Shown one piece after another: positions 1 to 9,450 of a stretch of DNA of 57,764 nt (positions within the stretch are counted from its first letter, which is position 1; each line of letters begins with the position of its first letter). A program made the position numbers and the translations under genes. The notes under the pieces were generated by a model that searched no databases, was not told the DNA's origin, and saw nothing but the letters and a program-made list of their open reading frames with translations. The stretch spans positions 1 through 57,764 of the forward strand of contig CABZKL010000003.1 of the NCBI GenBank assembly GCA_902526405.1. The letters are read 5' to 3'. This DNA is from an uncultured Pelagibacteraceae bacterium (GTDB taxonomy: Bacteria; Pseudomonadota; Alphaproteobacteria; Pelagibacterales; Pelagibacteraceae).

Positions 1-1404
1 CTCTTTTTTAATAAATTTAAGAACATCATCAATTTTACTTTCCAATTTACTATATGTTTTAATTGGTTTTCTAGATTTGGGTTTTTCTTTTATTATTGAT
101 AAATCCATATCACCGTAAATTGTCATAGTCAAAGTTCGTGGTATTGGTGTAGCGGTCATTAACAAAACATCACAATCATCGCCACCTTTATCAGATAGCT
201 TTTTTCGTTGATTAACACCAAACTTATGTTGTTCATCGATAATGATTAATCCAAGTTTTTTATAGCTCACTTTTTTTTGAAACATTGCGTGCGTACCAAA
301 AATAATATCTATTTTATTATTTTTTAATTTATCTAAAATAATTTTTTTATTTTTATGATCAGTTTTTCCAGAAATTAATTCTATTTTTTTGTTATTAGGA
401 AAAATTTCTTTCGCTAAATTATAATGCTGACGTGCTAATATTTCGGTGGGAGCCATAAAAGCAACTTGATAACCCGAGTTTATAGTATTGTAAGCTGATA
501 AAAGTGCTATAATTGTTTTTCCACTTCCAACATCACCTTGTAATAGTCTAAACATTTTTGTTGTTATACTTAAATCCTTATTTATTTGTTTTAGGGAATT
601 TAATTGATCATTTGTTAGAGAAAAACCCAATTTTTTTATTAGAGTATTTTGTAAACCAAAATTAATTTTTTTTCTTTTTTTTTTGATTTTTTTAATTTTT
701 TTTCTTATTTCAGAATTTACTAAAAATGTTGAAAATATTTCGTCATAAGCCAGTCTTTGATAAAAATTATCTTTATATTTCCCTATATTTTCTGGCTTAT
801 GAAGTTCTACTATAGAATTATTCCAACTTAAATTTCCAAATTTCTTTATAATCTCATTAGAATGCCACTCATCTAATACAGGTAATTTATTAATAATTTG
901 ATTAATAATGTTATTATAAACTTTTTCAGATATTCCTTCTGTTAAAGAATACTTATTATGCACTTGTTTTATTATTGAAGAATCCTCAGATACATATTTT
1001 GGGTTTGTTAATTGATATTTGTTTTTAAAATGACTTATTTTGCCGCTTACAGTTATTTCTTTACCTAGAGGAAGAATTTTTTTTACATATCCTTCATAAC
1101 TATTAAAAAAAACACATTCTAAACTTCCAGTATCGTCTGAACAAATGACTCTGTTGGGTAAGTTTCTTGTCCTTGGAAATAGGTACTTTTGAGGTGTAAC
1201 TGTTACAGTTTGACTCTCACCAATTTTAAGCTCTTTTATTTTTGAAGACAAACTTCTATCGGTGTAAGATTTTGGAAGTTTCCACAAAAGATCAAATAAA
1301 TTATTAATATTTTTCTTTTTAAGTAGATTTGTTGTTTTAACTCCAACACCTTTTAACGCTGTTAAATCCGACAATAAATATTTATAATTACTTTTAATAT
1401 GCAT
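1..1404 (-). CDS. recG: ATP-dependent DNA helicase RecG (3' part cut by window edge)
   Basis: RecG remodels stalled replication forks and Holliday junctions. Translating the minus strand from the ATG at 1404 gives 468 codons open to the window edge. It begins with a helix-hairpin-helix-like stretch (LKGVGVKTT), then the wedge/OB region (TVTVTPQKYLFPRTR), then the helicase core with a Walker A box (GDVGSGKT, complement of about 514-540) and the RecG-type DEQH Walker B box followed by KFGV (about 208-235). The C-terminal helicase lobe lies outside the window. It is divergent from sdhE with a 22-bp gap, an arrangement common in Alphaproteobacteria, so promoters must be compact or overlap the genes. 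Confidence 0.95.
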   Translation of the reverse strand, partial: MHIKSNYKYLLSDLTALKGVGVKTTNLLKKKNINNLFDLLWKLPKSYTDRSLSSKIKELKIGESQTVTVTPQKYLFPRTRNLPNRVICSDDTGSLECVFFNSYEGYVKKILPLGKEITVSGKISHFKNKYQLTNPKYVSEDSSIIKQVHNKYSLTEGISEKVYNNIINQIINKLPVLDEWHSNEIIKKFGNLSWNNSIVELHKPENIGKYKDNFYQRLAYDEIFSTFLVNSEIRKKIKKIKKKRKKINFGLQNTLIKKLGFSLTNDQLNSLKQINKDLSITTKMFRLLQGDVGSGKTIIALLSAYNTINSGYQVAFMAPTEILARQHYNLAKEIFPNNKKIELISGKTDHKNKKIILDKLKNNKIDIIFGTHAMFQKKVSYKKLGLIIIDEQHKFGVNQRKKLSDKGGDDCDVLLMTATPIPRTLTMTIYGDMDLSIIKEKPKSRKPIKTYSKLESKIDDVLKFIKKE

Positions 1405-1426
1405 ATTAAATTAATATATTCTAATA

Positions 1427-1684
1427 ATGACAATCAATATAGATGAATTAAAAAAAAAAATTATTTACAGATCTAATTACCGTGGCACAAAAGAGATGGA
1501 CAAACTTTTGGGTACATTTACCAAAAAAAATATTAATAATTTAGATAATGAAGACTTAATTGATTTAGAAAAATTATTAAATATAGATGACACAAATTTA
1601 TACAACTTCTATACAGGAGCTGAAACAGATTTTGAAATAGAGAATAATAAAGTAAATTTACTTTTTAAAAATTTTAAATATTAA
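1427..1684 (+). CDS. sdhE: Succinate dehydrogenase assembly factor SdhE (SDHAF2/DUF339 family)
   Basis: SdhE helps attach FAD covalently to the flavoprotein subunit of succinate dehydrogenase. The 85-residue product matches the family in length and carries the signature around residues 15-25 (RSNYRGTKEMD, the RGxxE motif needed for flavinylation), followed by the expected acidic helices (LDNEDLIDLEKLL). It is divergent from recG, as in many alphaproteobacteria. Its stop lies 4 nt from the 3' end of the convergent tRNA-Ser gene, so no separate terminator fits between them. Confidence 0.9.
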   Translation: MTINIDELKKKIIYRSNYRGTKEMDKLLGTFTKKNINNLDNEDLIDLEKLLNIDDTNLYNFYTGAETDFEIENNKVNLLFKNFKY

Positions 1685-1688
1685 ATAA

Positions 1689-1778
1689 TGGCGGAGAGAC
1701 TGGGATTCGAACCCAGGAAAGAGTTGCCCCTTTGCCGGTTTTCAAGACCGGTGCTTTCAACCGCTCAGCCATCTCTCC
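1689..1778 (-). tRNA. tRNA-Ser(UGA), CCA encoded
   Basis: The reverse complement folds as a class II tRNA. The 7-bp acceptor stem is GGAGAGA/TCTCTCC with discriminator G and an encoded CCA. The D arm is GGCTGAGCGGTTGAAAGC. The anticodon stem CCGGT/ACCGG closes loop CTTGAAA with anticodon TGA. A long variable arm precedes the T arm, which carries GGTTCGAATCC. It reads UCA-type serine codons, which are frequent in this AT-rich genome. It converges on sdhE. Confidence 0.97.
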
Positions 1779-1864
1779 GTTCGCAAGGTTTTATAATTAT
1801 AATTATTTAATTCAACCTTAAAATAGTCTAATAAAACCAATAACGACTAATTCCATTAAATCTT

Positions 1865-2743
1865 ATGAAAAGAGAATTCAATAAGGGTTTACTACTAGCT
1901 GGTTCTGGCTCATTTTGGTGGGGATTTATTGGTGTTATTTATTTTAAATCTATCACTTATATTGGTCACATAGAACTTGTTGTTCATAGATGCCTTTGGT
2001 CAACTGTTACTCTAATATTAACTACGTTTCTTTTTTCTAAATGGCATATTTTTTTTGAAATTTTAAAAAGTAGCAAAAATTTAATATACCTTTTTTTTTC
2101 TGGATGTTTAATTTTTGTCAATTGGGCAGCATGGATTTACGCTATAGCCACAAATCGAATAATTGATGCAAGTTTTGGATATTTTATAATGCCAATTCTT
2201 AGTGTGATGTTAGGATATATTTTTTTTAAGGAAGTTCTTAATAAGAAAAGAATTTTTTCGATTATTTTAGTGATAGCATCCATACTTTACTTAATTATTA
2301 TGAGTTACAAATCTTTACCATGGCTTGGTTTAGTCGTAGCATTTAGTTGGGGGTTTTATAATTTATTAAGAAAAAAGATTGATGTTGATACAGATATTGG
2401 ATTATTAATAGAGAGCTTATTTATATTACCATTTGCTATTGGAGCATTTTATTTAATCTCCATTAATGGATATAATGATTTTAAAATTGAAGATCCTCCT
2501 ATGATGCTACTAATTTTTTTGGCAGGACCAATGACTGTTATTCCACTATTTTTATATGTTAGAGGGGTTGAGTTATGTGGACTTGGGCCAACTGGAATGA
2601 TTTTTTATATAACTCCAACTTTGCAATTTTTACTTGGTTTCTTTTATTATGACGAAGTTTTTTCATTAAATAAATTAGTTAGTTTTATTTTCATTTGGAT
2701 TGCTGTAATTGTATATTTGAAAGATTTACATGAAAATAATTAA
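1865..2743 (+). CDS. rarD: RarD-type EamA/DMT-superfamily transporter
   Basis: An integral membrane protein of 292 residues with about ten hydrophobic segments, resembling RarD. RarD-like features include the N-terminal GSGSFWWGFIGVIYF segment, a VVHRCLWS motif near residue 40, and PMTVIPLFLYVRGVELCGLGPTGM near the C-terminus. It probably exports or exchanges small metabolites; the substrate cannot be read from sequence. It is the first gene of a plus-strand run to 10.2 kb, and its last 14 nt overlap the next gene. Family assignment is firm; function beyond transport is inference. Confidence 0.85.
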   Translation: MKREFNKGLLLAGSGSFWWGFIGVIYFKSITYIGHIELVVHRCLWSTVTLILTTFLFSKWHIFFEILKSSKNLIYLFFSGCLIFVNWAAWIYAIATNRIIDASFGYFIMPILSVMLGYIFFKEVLNKKRIFSIILVIASILYLIIMSYKSLPWLGLVVAFSWGFYNLLRKKIDVDTDIGLLIESLFILPFAIGAFYLISINGYNDFKIEDPPMMLLIFLAGPMTVIPLFLYVRGVELCGLGPTGMIFYITPTLQFLLGFFYYDEVFSLNKLVSFIFIWIAVIVYLKDLHENN

Positions 2744-3734
2744 ATACTTATTAATTATCTTATTTACTTCAAATATTAATGTTTATGCTGATATCAATAT
2801 TGAATTTGAAAATTGGAAAAAAAGTTTTAAAAAAATAGCACTTAAAAATAATATTTCTGAAAAAACTTTTGACAAAGTTATGTCTAAGACTAAATTCCTT
2901 CCTAATGTTATAAAATATGATCGTTTTCAACCAGAATTTTATGAAGATACAAAGACTTATATCTCAAAGAGAACTTCTGAAAAAAAAGTTTCTAAAGGAT
3001 TAACTTTTTATAAACAAAATTCAAATCTGGTTAAATCAGTAGAAAAAAAATTTAATATTGAACAAGAATTACTCTTAGCATTAATGGGTATTGAAACAAA
3101 TTTTGGAACTTATGTAGGAAAAATGGATATTTTATCATCACTTGCAACATTAAGTTTTGATCAAAGACGATCCAAGTTTTTTACAAATGAATTGTTAATA
3201 CTTTTAAAACTTATTGAAAAACAACAAATTAATTACGAAACACTTTTTGGATCTTGGGCAGGTGCATTTGGTTTTTTTCAATTTATGCCTTCAACTATGA
3301 AAAACTATGCAATAGATTATGATAATAATGGATCAATTAATTTAAAAAATAATAAAGATGCATATGCATCAGCAGGTAATTATTTAAATCAAATTGGTTG
3401 GAAGGCTGGTCAACCTTGTTTTTTAAGAGTCAATTTATCCAAAGATATACCTAGAGAATATTTAAATGTTTCAGCCAAGAAACTACACAATAAACAAAAA
3501 TTAAAATCGTATGTTAAATTTATTAAAAATATAAATGAGATAGACAATAAATATCAAAATCTTCAGGTAGCGATAATCACACCTGATAAAGATATAATAC
3601 CTGATGCTGATACATTAAATCCAGCCTTTATTGTTTTTGATAATTATGAAATTATACTTCAATGGAACAGATCATTAAGATTTGCTTTAGCTGTTTGTAC
3701 TTTAAAAGATAAATTTAAAAATGAACTTCAATAA
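2730..3734 (+). CDS. Lytic murein transglycosylase, MltB/SLT_2 family
   Basis: Cleaves the MurNAc-GlcNAc bond in peptidoglycan. The 334-residue product starts with a Sec signal peptide (KIIKYLLIILFTSNINVYA, cleavage near residue 20). The MltB-like catalytic domain has MGIETNFG near residue 118, whose Glu is the expected general acid, then GSWAGAFGFFQFMPSTM and the C-terminal NYLNQIGWKAGQPC segment. There is no lipobox, so it is probably a soluble periplasmic enzyme. The start ATG overlaps the end of rarD by 14 nt. Together with the rlpA-like and dacC genes that follow, it forms a cell-wall remodelling set. Confidence 0.92.
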   Translation: MKIIKYLLIILFTSNINVYADINIEFENWKKSFKKIALKNNISEKTFDKVMSKTKFLPNVIKYDRFQPEFYEDTKTYISKRTSEKKVSKGLTFYKQNSNLVKSVEKKFNIEQELLLALMGIETNFGTYVGKMDILSSLATLSFDQRRSKFFTNELLILLKLIEKQQINYETLFGSWAGAFGFFQFMPSTMKNYAIDYDNNGSINLKNNKDAYASAGNYLNQIGWKAGQPCFLRVNLSKDIPREYLNVSAKKLHNKQKLKSYVKFIKNINEIDNKYQNLQVAIITPDKDIIPDADTLNPAFIVFDNYEIILQWNRSLRFALAVCTLKDKFKNELQ

Positions 3735-4482
3735 ATTTTTAATTGTATTATTAATTTTATTTTTAACAGCATGCCAACAATATGATGATAACAAAAAAGT
3801 AGTAAATTACTCTAATTATCTAAAATATAGTAATACAGGTTTTACGTTAATTTATGATGAACAACTTAAAAAAGAAAACAAAATATCAAAAAAAATTGAT
3901 AATCGAGCTTTAGTCATTTTTCACAAAAAAATTAAAAAAAATTCATTTGTTAAAATTACTAATCCTGTAAATGATAAATCAATTATTGCTAAAGTTATTT
4001 CAAATAATGTTCAATTTTCAGATTTTTACAATTCAGTAATAACAAAAAGAATTGCTAATGAATTATCTATTGATTTAAATGAACCATATATTGATCTTGT
4101 TCTTATATCTGAAAACTCCACATTTATTGCTAAAAAAGCAAAAACATTCGATGAAGAAAAAAATGTAGCCGAAAAAGCACCTGTAGATGGAATTACAATT
4201 GATAATTTAGGAGCAGACTTAAATAAAAAAAAACAAGTAAAGAAACATAAATTTTTATACTCAATTAAGATTGCTGATTTTTATTATAAGGACTCAGCAG
4301 AGAATATGATCTTAAGAATTAAAAAAGAGACAAATTTGAAAAATCCATTAATAAAAAAATTATCACAGACTAAATATAGGGTATTATTAGGGCCATTTAA
4401 TGATATAAAAAAACTTGAAAAATCATTTGATGAAATAAAATTATTAGAATTTGAAAACTTGGAAATATTAAAAGATGCTTAA
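3721..4482 (+). CDS. rlpA: RlpA-like septal-ring lipoprotein (double-psi barrel plus SPOR-like end)
   Basis: A 253-residue protein with a lipoprotein signal (LIVLLILFLTAC, lipobox LTAC with Cys near residue 18). The middle resembles the double-psi beta-barrel of RlpA (RALVIFHKKI, VKITNPVNDKSIIAKV, ITKRIANELSIDL). The end (about 175-250) has the alternating pattern of a SPOR peptidoglycan-binding domain (YSIKIADFYYKDSAENM, YRVLLGPFNDIKKLEK). RlpA acts on denuded glycan strands at the septum. Here the barrel is divergent and its activity unproven; the canonical GxASWYG motif is not visible. It overlaps both neighbours by 14 and 8 nt. Confidence 0.8.
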   Translation: MNFNKFLIVLLILFLTACQQYDDNKKVVNYSNYLKYSNTGFTLIYDEQLKKENKISKKIDNRALVIFHKKIKKNSFVKITNPVNDKSIIAKVISNNVQFSDFYNSVITKRIANELSIDLNEPYIDLVLISENSTFIAKKAKTFDEEKNVAEKAPVDGITIDNLGADLNKKKQVKKHKFLYSIKIADFYYKDSAENMILRIKKETNLKNPLIKKLSQTKYRVLLGPFNDIKKLEKSFDEIKLLEFENLEILKDA

Positions 4483-5626
4483 GAAATTAATAATTTATAT
4501 TTTCCTCAGCTTATTTATTCATTCATTTTCTAATGCCAATTTAGATGTAAAAGCAAGAACAGCAATACTTCAAGATTATTATTCTGGTGAAATTTTGTAT
4601 GAAAAAGAACCTGATAGATCAATTTATCCAGCTTCAATGACTAAAATTATGACTTCAATAATTGCTTTTGATTTGATCAAATCTGGTGATTTAAGTTTAG
4701 ATGAAAAATTTATTATTTCTGAAAAGGCTTGGAGATTATCTACATCAGGTTATTCTTCTATGTTTATTATGGTGGGAGATCAAGTTACTGTAGAAGATTT
4801 ACTTAAAGGTATAATTATTGCCTCAGGTAATGATGCGTGCATAGCTTTAGCAGAGGGTATTGCTGGTACAGAAGAAGAGTTTGCTTTGTTAATGACTGCT
4901 AAAGCGGCAGAAATTGGTATGGTAAATACAAATTTTACAAACTCTTCAGGTATCAATGATCCTGATAATTATTCTACTGTAAGAGACATAATGATTATGT
5001 CTAGATATCTAATTGAAAAACACCCTGAGTTTTACAAAATGTTTGCTGAAAAAGAATTCACATGGGATCGTACTGGAGGTGATCCAATTACCCAAGGCAA
5101 TAGAAATCCTTTACTTTATAAAAACCTTGGGGCTGATGGAATTAAAACAGGTTATCTTGCCGTAGAAAAATACTCTCTAGCATCCTCTTTAGAAAGAAAT
5201 GGTAGAAGATTGATAGCTGTAGGTAGTGGTTTTAATACAAAAAATTCAAGATCCAAAGAAAGTACCAAACTTTTAACTTATGGACTAACTAATTATGACT
5301 TAGTCAGAATTGCTAAATCTAACGAACCTTTTCAAAAAATAAATGTCTGGCTTGGCAAACAAGACTCAGTCGAAGCTTATACAGAACAAGATATTTATAA
5401 AACTATTAAAAAAGCTAAAAAAAAATTACTAAAAGTTGTTGTTAAATATGAGGGACCCGTAGAGGCTCCAATTAAAAAAAATCAAAAAATTGCAACATTA
5501 AGAGTAGTTTACGATCAAGAATTGGTTGGCGAATATGATCTATTATCATCGAAAGAGGTTAAAAAAGTAAACTTTATATCCAGATTAATTAAATCAATTA
5601 ACTATTTAATCTGGGGTGATGTCTAA
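4475..5626 (+). CDS. dacC: D-alanyl-D-alanine carboxypeptidase (PBP5/6 type, peptidase S11)
   Basis: Removes the terminal D-Ala from peptidoglycan stem peptides. The 383-residue product has a signal peptide (IFLSLFIHSFSNA) and the three penicillin-binding motifs: SMTK at 54-57 (nucleophile Ser54, Lys57), SGN at 117-119 and KTG at 224-226. The C-terminal beta-rich PBP5 domain follows (about 290-360) and ends in a hydrophobic/amphipathic helix (FISRLIKSINYLIWG) that likely anchors it to the inner membrane. Length and order fit the family. It overlaps the rlpA-like gene by 8 nt and tmk by 8 nt. Confidence 0.95.
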   Translation: MLKKLIIYIFLSLFIHSFSNANLDVKARTAILQDYYSGEILYEKEPDRSIYPASMTKIMTSIIAFDLIKSGDLSLDEKFIISEKAWRLSTSGYSSMFIMVGDQVTVEDLLKGIIIASGNDACIALAEGIAGTEEEFALLMTAKAAEIGMVNTNFTNSSGINDPDNYSTVRDIMIMSRYLIEKHPEFYKMFAEKEFTWDRTGGDPITQGNRNPLLYKNLGADGIKTGYLAVEKYSLASSLERNGRRLIAVGSGFNTKNSRSKESTKLLTYGLTNYDLVRIAKSNEPFQKINVWLGKQDSVEAYTEQDIYKTIKKAKKKLLKVVVKYEGPVEAPIKKNQKIATLRVVYDQELVGEYDLLSSKEVKKVNFISRLIKSINYLIWGDV

Positions 5627-6230
5627 AAAACCTATAATTGTTTTTGAGGGAATTGAAGGGAGTGGAAAGAGCTACCATTTAAATTCTGTTGCAAGATATT
5701 TAAAACAAAAAAAAATTAGCTTTATTAAAATACGTGAACCTGGCGGCAGTCAAAATTCAGAGAAGATCAGAAGATTAATGTTAAATAATAAATCAAATTT
5801 TAATAAAGATACAGATCTATTGTTATTTTTATCATCAAGAAGTGAAAATATTAGTTTAATTAAAAAAAATTATAATAAAAAAATTATTCTAATTGATAGA
5901 TTTACAGATTCAACTATTGCATACCAGCATTATGGTATGGGTATAAATTTGAAGTTAATCAATGTTTTAAATAATTATTTACTTAAAGATATAAAAATAG
6001 GTTTTACATTTCTAAATATAGTAAATAATAAAAATTTAATTTTAAGACTTAAAAAAAGAAAAACACTTAACAGATACGATAAATTTAATTCAGTGTTTTA
6101 TAATAAAGTTCAGAATGGATTTATTAAATTAGCTAAATCAAAAAAAAGATCATATATGATAATTAACTCAAATTTAGAAATTGAGAAAAATAAGAAATTA
6201 ATCTTAGATAAAATAAATAAATTAATTTAA
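5619..6230 (+). CDS. tmk: Thymidylate kinase
   Basis: Phosphorylates dTMP to dTDP. The P-loop EGIEGSGKS is at residues 10-18, followed by REPGGS, the DRFTDSTIAYQHYG segment for substrate binding, and a lysine/arginine-rich LID (LKKRKTLNRYDKFN). At 203 residues it is normal in length. I choose ATG 5619 rather than the in-frame GTG at 5616, because MSKKPIIVFEG matches the family N-terminus; it overlaps dacC by 8 nt. Placement directly before holB is common in bacteria. Confidence 0.95.
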   Translation: MSKKPIIVFEGIEGSGKSYHLNSVARYLKQKKISFIKIREPGGSQNSEKIRRLMLNNKSNFNKDTDLLLFLSSRSENISLIKKNYNKKIILIDRFTDSTIAYQHYGMGINLKLINVLNNYLLKDIKIGFTFLNIVNNKNLILRLKKRKTLNRYDKFNSVFYNKVQNGFIKLAKSKKRSYMIINSNLEIEKNKKLILDKINKLI

Positions 6231-6233
6231 TCT

Positions 6234-7157
6234 ATGGAAACTTTATTGAAAAAAAGTTTATTTGGACACTACGAAATTTTTGACACACTCAAAAATCTTT
6301 ATTTAAATAAAAAATTTCCTAATAAAATAATTTTATCAGGCGAGAAGGGTATAGGTAAATGTACTTTAGCCTATCATGTTATTAATTATATTTTATCCCT
6401 AAATGAAGATCATAATTATGATACTAAAGATTATAAAATTAACAGTGAAAATAAATCTTTTAAATTAATAAAGAATAAATCTAATCCTAATTTTAACCTC
6501 ATTGATGTTGAGGATGGAAAAAAAAATATTGATATTAATCAAATTCGAGATCTAATTTCTAATTTAAATAAATCATCATTTAATGAAAGCCCAAGGTTTG
6601 TTTTGATTGATAATATAAATTTACTTAACCTTAATTCTGTAAACGCATTGCTTAAAGTAATTGAAGAACCAAATGATAATATAAACTTTATTTTAATAAA
6701 TAGTAACAAACGTGTGCTAGCTACTTTAAAATCAAGATGTATAAATTTTAAGATCTCACTTACTCAAAATCAAGTGATTGAAATAGCTAACAAGATTATA
6801 GATCAAGATATTTACGACTTAATTAACAAAGAATTGATTAATTACTACACCACACCTGGCCAGTTATTAAGAGTTTTAAAAATTTCAGAAGAGCTTGAAA
6901 TTGATGTAAAAAATTTATCATTAGAAAATTTTCTATCATTGATAATCAAAAATAAACTTTATAAAAAAGATAAAAAATTAATCGAATTGACTTACTCATT
7001 TATTGAAATTTACTTCAGGAATAAAGTTAATATTAAAAATATTGAAATATTAAGTTTTTATACTTTTTTTTTAAAAAAAATTATTAATACAAAAATTTAT
7101 AATTTAGATGAAGAGTCTATTTTTATGGAATTTGAAGATCGAATTTTAAATGGATAA
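6234..7157 (+). CDS. holB: DNA polymerase III delta-prime subunit
   Basis: AAA+ subunit of the clamp loader. Walker A is GEKGIGKCT at 36-44 (Cys in the usual Ser/Thr-neighbour position). FVLIDNINLLNLNSVNALLKVIEEP corresponds to the Walker B and following helix; SRCINFKI corresponds to the SRC sensor 1 region. The zinc-module cysteines of E. coli delta-prime are absent between Walker A and B. The C-terminal third is divergent and lysine/isoleucine-rich, as expected from the base composition. Length (307) is normal. It sits between tmk and metG, overlapping metG by 8 nt. Confidence 0.92.
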   Translation: METLLKKSLFGHYEIFDTLKNLYLNKKFPNKIILSGEKGIGKCTLAYHVINYILSLNEDHNYDTKDYKINSENKSFKLIKNKSNPNFNLIDVEDGKKNIDINQIRDLISNLNKSSFNESPRFVLIDNINLLNLNSVNALLKVIEEPNDNINFILINSNKRVLATLKSRCINFKISLTQNQVIEIANKIIDQDIYDLINKELINYYTTPGQLLRVLKISEELEIDVKNLSLENFLSLIIKNKLYKKDKKLIELTYSFIEIYFRNKVNIKNIEILSFYTFFLKKIINTKIYNLDEESIFMEFEDRILNG

Positions 7158-8691
7158 AAATTTTTATATCACAACTCCAATATACTATCCTTCTGCCAGA
7201 CCTCATATGGGCCATGCATATTCAAGCATAATTGCGGATTTTTTTTCACGATTTAAAACTATCGATGGATACAAAGTTTGTTTTTTAACTGGAACCGATG
7301 AACATGGACTTAAAATTCAAAGATCAGCCGAGAAAGAAGGTTTAGATCCACTTAAATTTTGTGATCAAATTAGTAAAACATTTAGAGATTTATCTAAAAC
7401 TTTAAACTTAACCAATACAGATTTTATACGTACAACTGAAGACAGACATAAGAAAACAGTTCAGCATTTATGGAAAGAGTTAGAAAAAAATGATGATATC
7501 TATCTTTCTAATTATTCAGGATGGTACTCTGTCTCTGATGAAGCTTTTTATAATGAAGATGAAATAGAAGAAATAGATGGTAAAAAAATTTCAATTAGTT
7601 CAAAATCAACGGTAGAATGGATAGAGGAGGAGTCTTATTTTTTTAGACTCTCTAAATGGGAAAAGCCCTTATTAGATTTTTATGAAAAAAATCCTAATTT
7701 TATTTCACCTGAATCTAGAAAAAAAGAAGTTATAAGTTTTGTTAAAAGTGGACTTAAAGATCTTTCAGTAAGTAGAAAAACTTTCTCATGGGGTATTCAG
7801 GTTCCTGGAAATGAAAATCATGTTATTTACGTGTGGCTTGACGCACTTACCAATTACATAAGTGCTTTAAACTATCCTAATAAAGAGGATAATTTATTTA
7901 AAAAATTTTGGCCTGCTTCATTACATTTGATTGGAAAAGATATATTAAGATTTCATGCTGTATACTGGCCAGCTTTTTTATTAGCAGCTAAAATAGAATT
8001 ACCAAAAAAAGTTTACGGTCATGGTTGGATACTGTCAGGTGATGAGAAAATGTCTAAATCAAAAGGTAATATTTTAGATCCTTTACAAATTATTGACGAA
8101 TACGGCCTGGATCCTTTAAGATATTATTTGATTAAAGAAGTCTCTTTTGGGAATGATGGTAATATATCTCAGGATAGATTGGAGGATTGTATAAATAGTG
8201 ATTTAGCAAATAATTATGGTAATTTATGTCAACGTGTTACCTCATTTGCTATAAAAAATTGTGATGGAAAAATACCAGAAAAAATTAAATTTGAGGAAGA
8301 TGACTTAAATATCTTAAATAAATTTAAAGATAATTTAGAAAACATCAGATCTAAAATTGACCAACAAAACTTAAACTTTTATATCGATTATATAGTTAAC
8401 TCACTCTTTGAGGCCAATAAATATTTTAATGATCAAGAGCCTTGGAAAAAGAAGGATGATACTACTAGATTAAATACAATCGTTTTTACTTCTTTGGAAA
8501 TTATTAGAAAAATAAGTTTTTTACTCTATCCAATAATCCCAGGTTCAGTATTAAAGGCTTTAAAAATATTCAATCTTGGTGAAAATGACATAAAATTAGA
8601 AGACATATCTAAAAATGAATTTTTAATTAAAGGAAATAGTATAAATAAAATAGATATACTTTTTAAAAAAATAGAAAAAGATAATGATTGA
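7150..8691 (+). CDS. metG: Methionyl-tRNA synthetase
   Basis: Class I aminoacyl-tRNA synthetase charging tRNA-Met. The HIGH motif is HMGH at 19-22 and the KMSKS motif is exact at 300-304. Also visible are GTDEHGLKI, the WYSVSDEAFY connective region and a helical anticodon-binding domain (LEDCINSDLANNYGNLCQRV). At 513 residues it is the short form without the C-terminal tRNA-binding/dimerisation domain. The connective peptide lacks obvious zinc cysteines, as in the one-knuckle metal-free type. It overlaps holB and tatD by 8 nt each. Confidence 0.97.
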   Translation: MDKNFYITTPIYYPSARPHMGHAYSSIIADFFSRFKTIDGYKVCFLTGTDEHGLKIQRSAEKEGLDPLKFCDQISKTFRDLSKTLNLTNTDFIRTTEDRHKKTVQHLWKELEKNDDIYLSNYSGWYSVSDEAFYNEDEIEEIDGKKISISSKSTVEWIEEESYFFRLSKWEKPLLDFYEKNPNFISPESRKKEVISFVKSGLKDLSVSRKTFSWGIQVPGNENHVIYVWLDALTNYISALNYPNKEDNLFKKFWPASLHLIGKDILRFHAVYWPAFLLAAKIELPKKVYGHGWILSGDEKMSKSKGNILDPLQIIDEYGLDPLRYYLIKEVSFGNDGNISQDRLEDCINSDLANNYGNLCQRVTSFAIKNCDGKIPEKIKFEEDDLNILNKFKDNLENIRSKIDQQNLNFYIDYIVNSLFEANKYFNDQEPWKKKDDTTRLNTIVFTSLEIIRKISFLLYPIIPGSVLKALKIFNLGENDIKLEDISKNEFLIKGNSINKIDILFKKIEKDND

Positions 8692-9445
8692 TTCACACTG
8701 TCATCTTGATCATGAACCATTGATAAGTGATCTTAGTAATGTAATACAAAGATCAAAAGATGTTGGCATTAAAAAATTACTAACCATATCAACATCAATA
8801 GATAGTTTTTCTAAAATTAAACAATTGATCCACAAAGACGACATTATTTATGGTACAGTTGGTATTCATCCACACGAAAGTGATAAAAATGTTTTATCTT
8901 CCTCTCAATTAGTTCAAAACTTTAGAGAAAATGAAAAAATTATTGGCATAGGTGAAACTGGATTAGATTTTTATTATAATAATAGTGATCGTGAGAAACA
9001 AATATCGAGTTTTAAAGAACACATAGAAGCTTCAATTGAGACTAAGTCACCATTAATTGTTCATTCAAGAAATGCAGAAGACGAAACATATGAAATACTT
9101 AATTCATATAAAAATAATGACCTTAAAATTTTAATGCATTGTTTTACAGGATCTAAAGAATTTTCAAAAAAACTTTTACTATTAAACTCATATTTTTCAG
9201 CAAGTGGAATTATTACCTTTAAAAACTCCTTAGATTTGCAAGATACCTTTAAGTCGTTACCTCTAGAAAAAGTATTGATTGAAACCGACAGTCCTTTTTT
9301 AGCCCCTGTGCCAAATAGAGGTAAAAAAAATGAACCATCATTTATTGATTTTACAGCTGTTAAACTTGCAGAAATTAAAGAAATACCAAAGTCAAAACTC
9401 ATTGAAATAACTACAAAAAATTTTAATCAACTGTTCTTTAACTAA
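8684..9445 (+). CDS. tatD: TatD family metal-dependent hydrolase (DNase)
   Basis: TIM-barrel hydrolase of the TatD/YcfH family, implicated in DNA repair exonuclease or D-aminoacyl-tRNA proofreading roles. Metal ligands are visible in order: SHCHLDH at 3-9, GIHPHES, IGETGLDFYY with the key Glu, VHSRNAEDE, LMHCFTGS and ETDSPFLAPVPNRGK. The length of 253 is typical. It follows metG with an 8-nt overlap, the usual metG-tatD-MBL order of alphaproteobacteria. Confidence 0.95.
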   Translation: MIDSHCHLDHEPLISDLSNVIQRSKDVGIKKLLTISTSIDSFSKIKQLIHKDDIIYGTVGIHPHESDKNVLSSSQLVQNFRENEKIIGIGETGLDFYYNNSDREKQISSFKEHIEASIETKSPLIVHSRNAEDETYEILNSYKNNDLKILMHCFTGSKEFSKKLLLLNSYFSASGIITFKNSLDLQDTFKSLPLEKVLIETDSPFLAPVPNRGKKNEPSFIDFTAVKLAEIKEIPKSKLIEITTKNFNQLFFN

Positions 9446-9450
9446 TAATT

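Noticed and set aside
9061..9402. 113-residue minus-strand ORF inside tatD
   Set aside because: Antisense shadow of a clear TatD gene; composition follows the complementary codons and no RBS or motif is seen.
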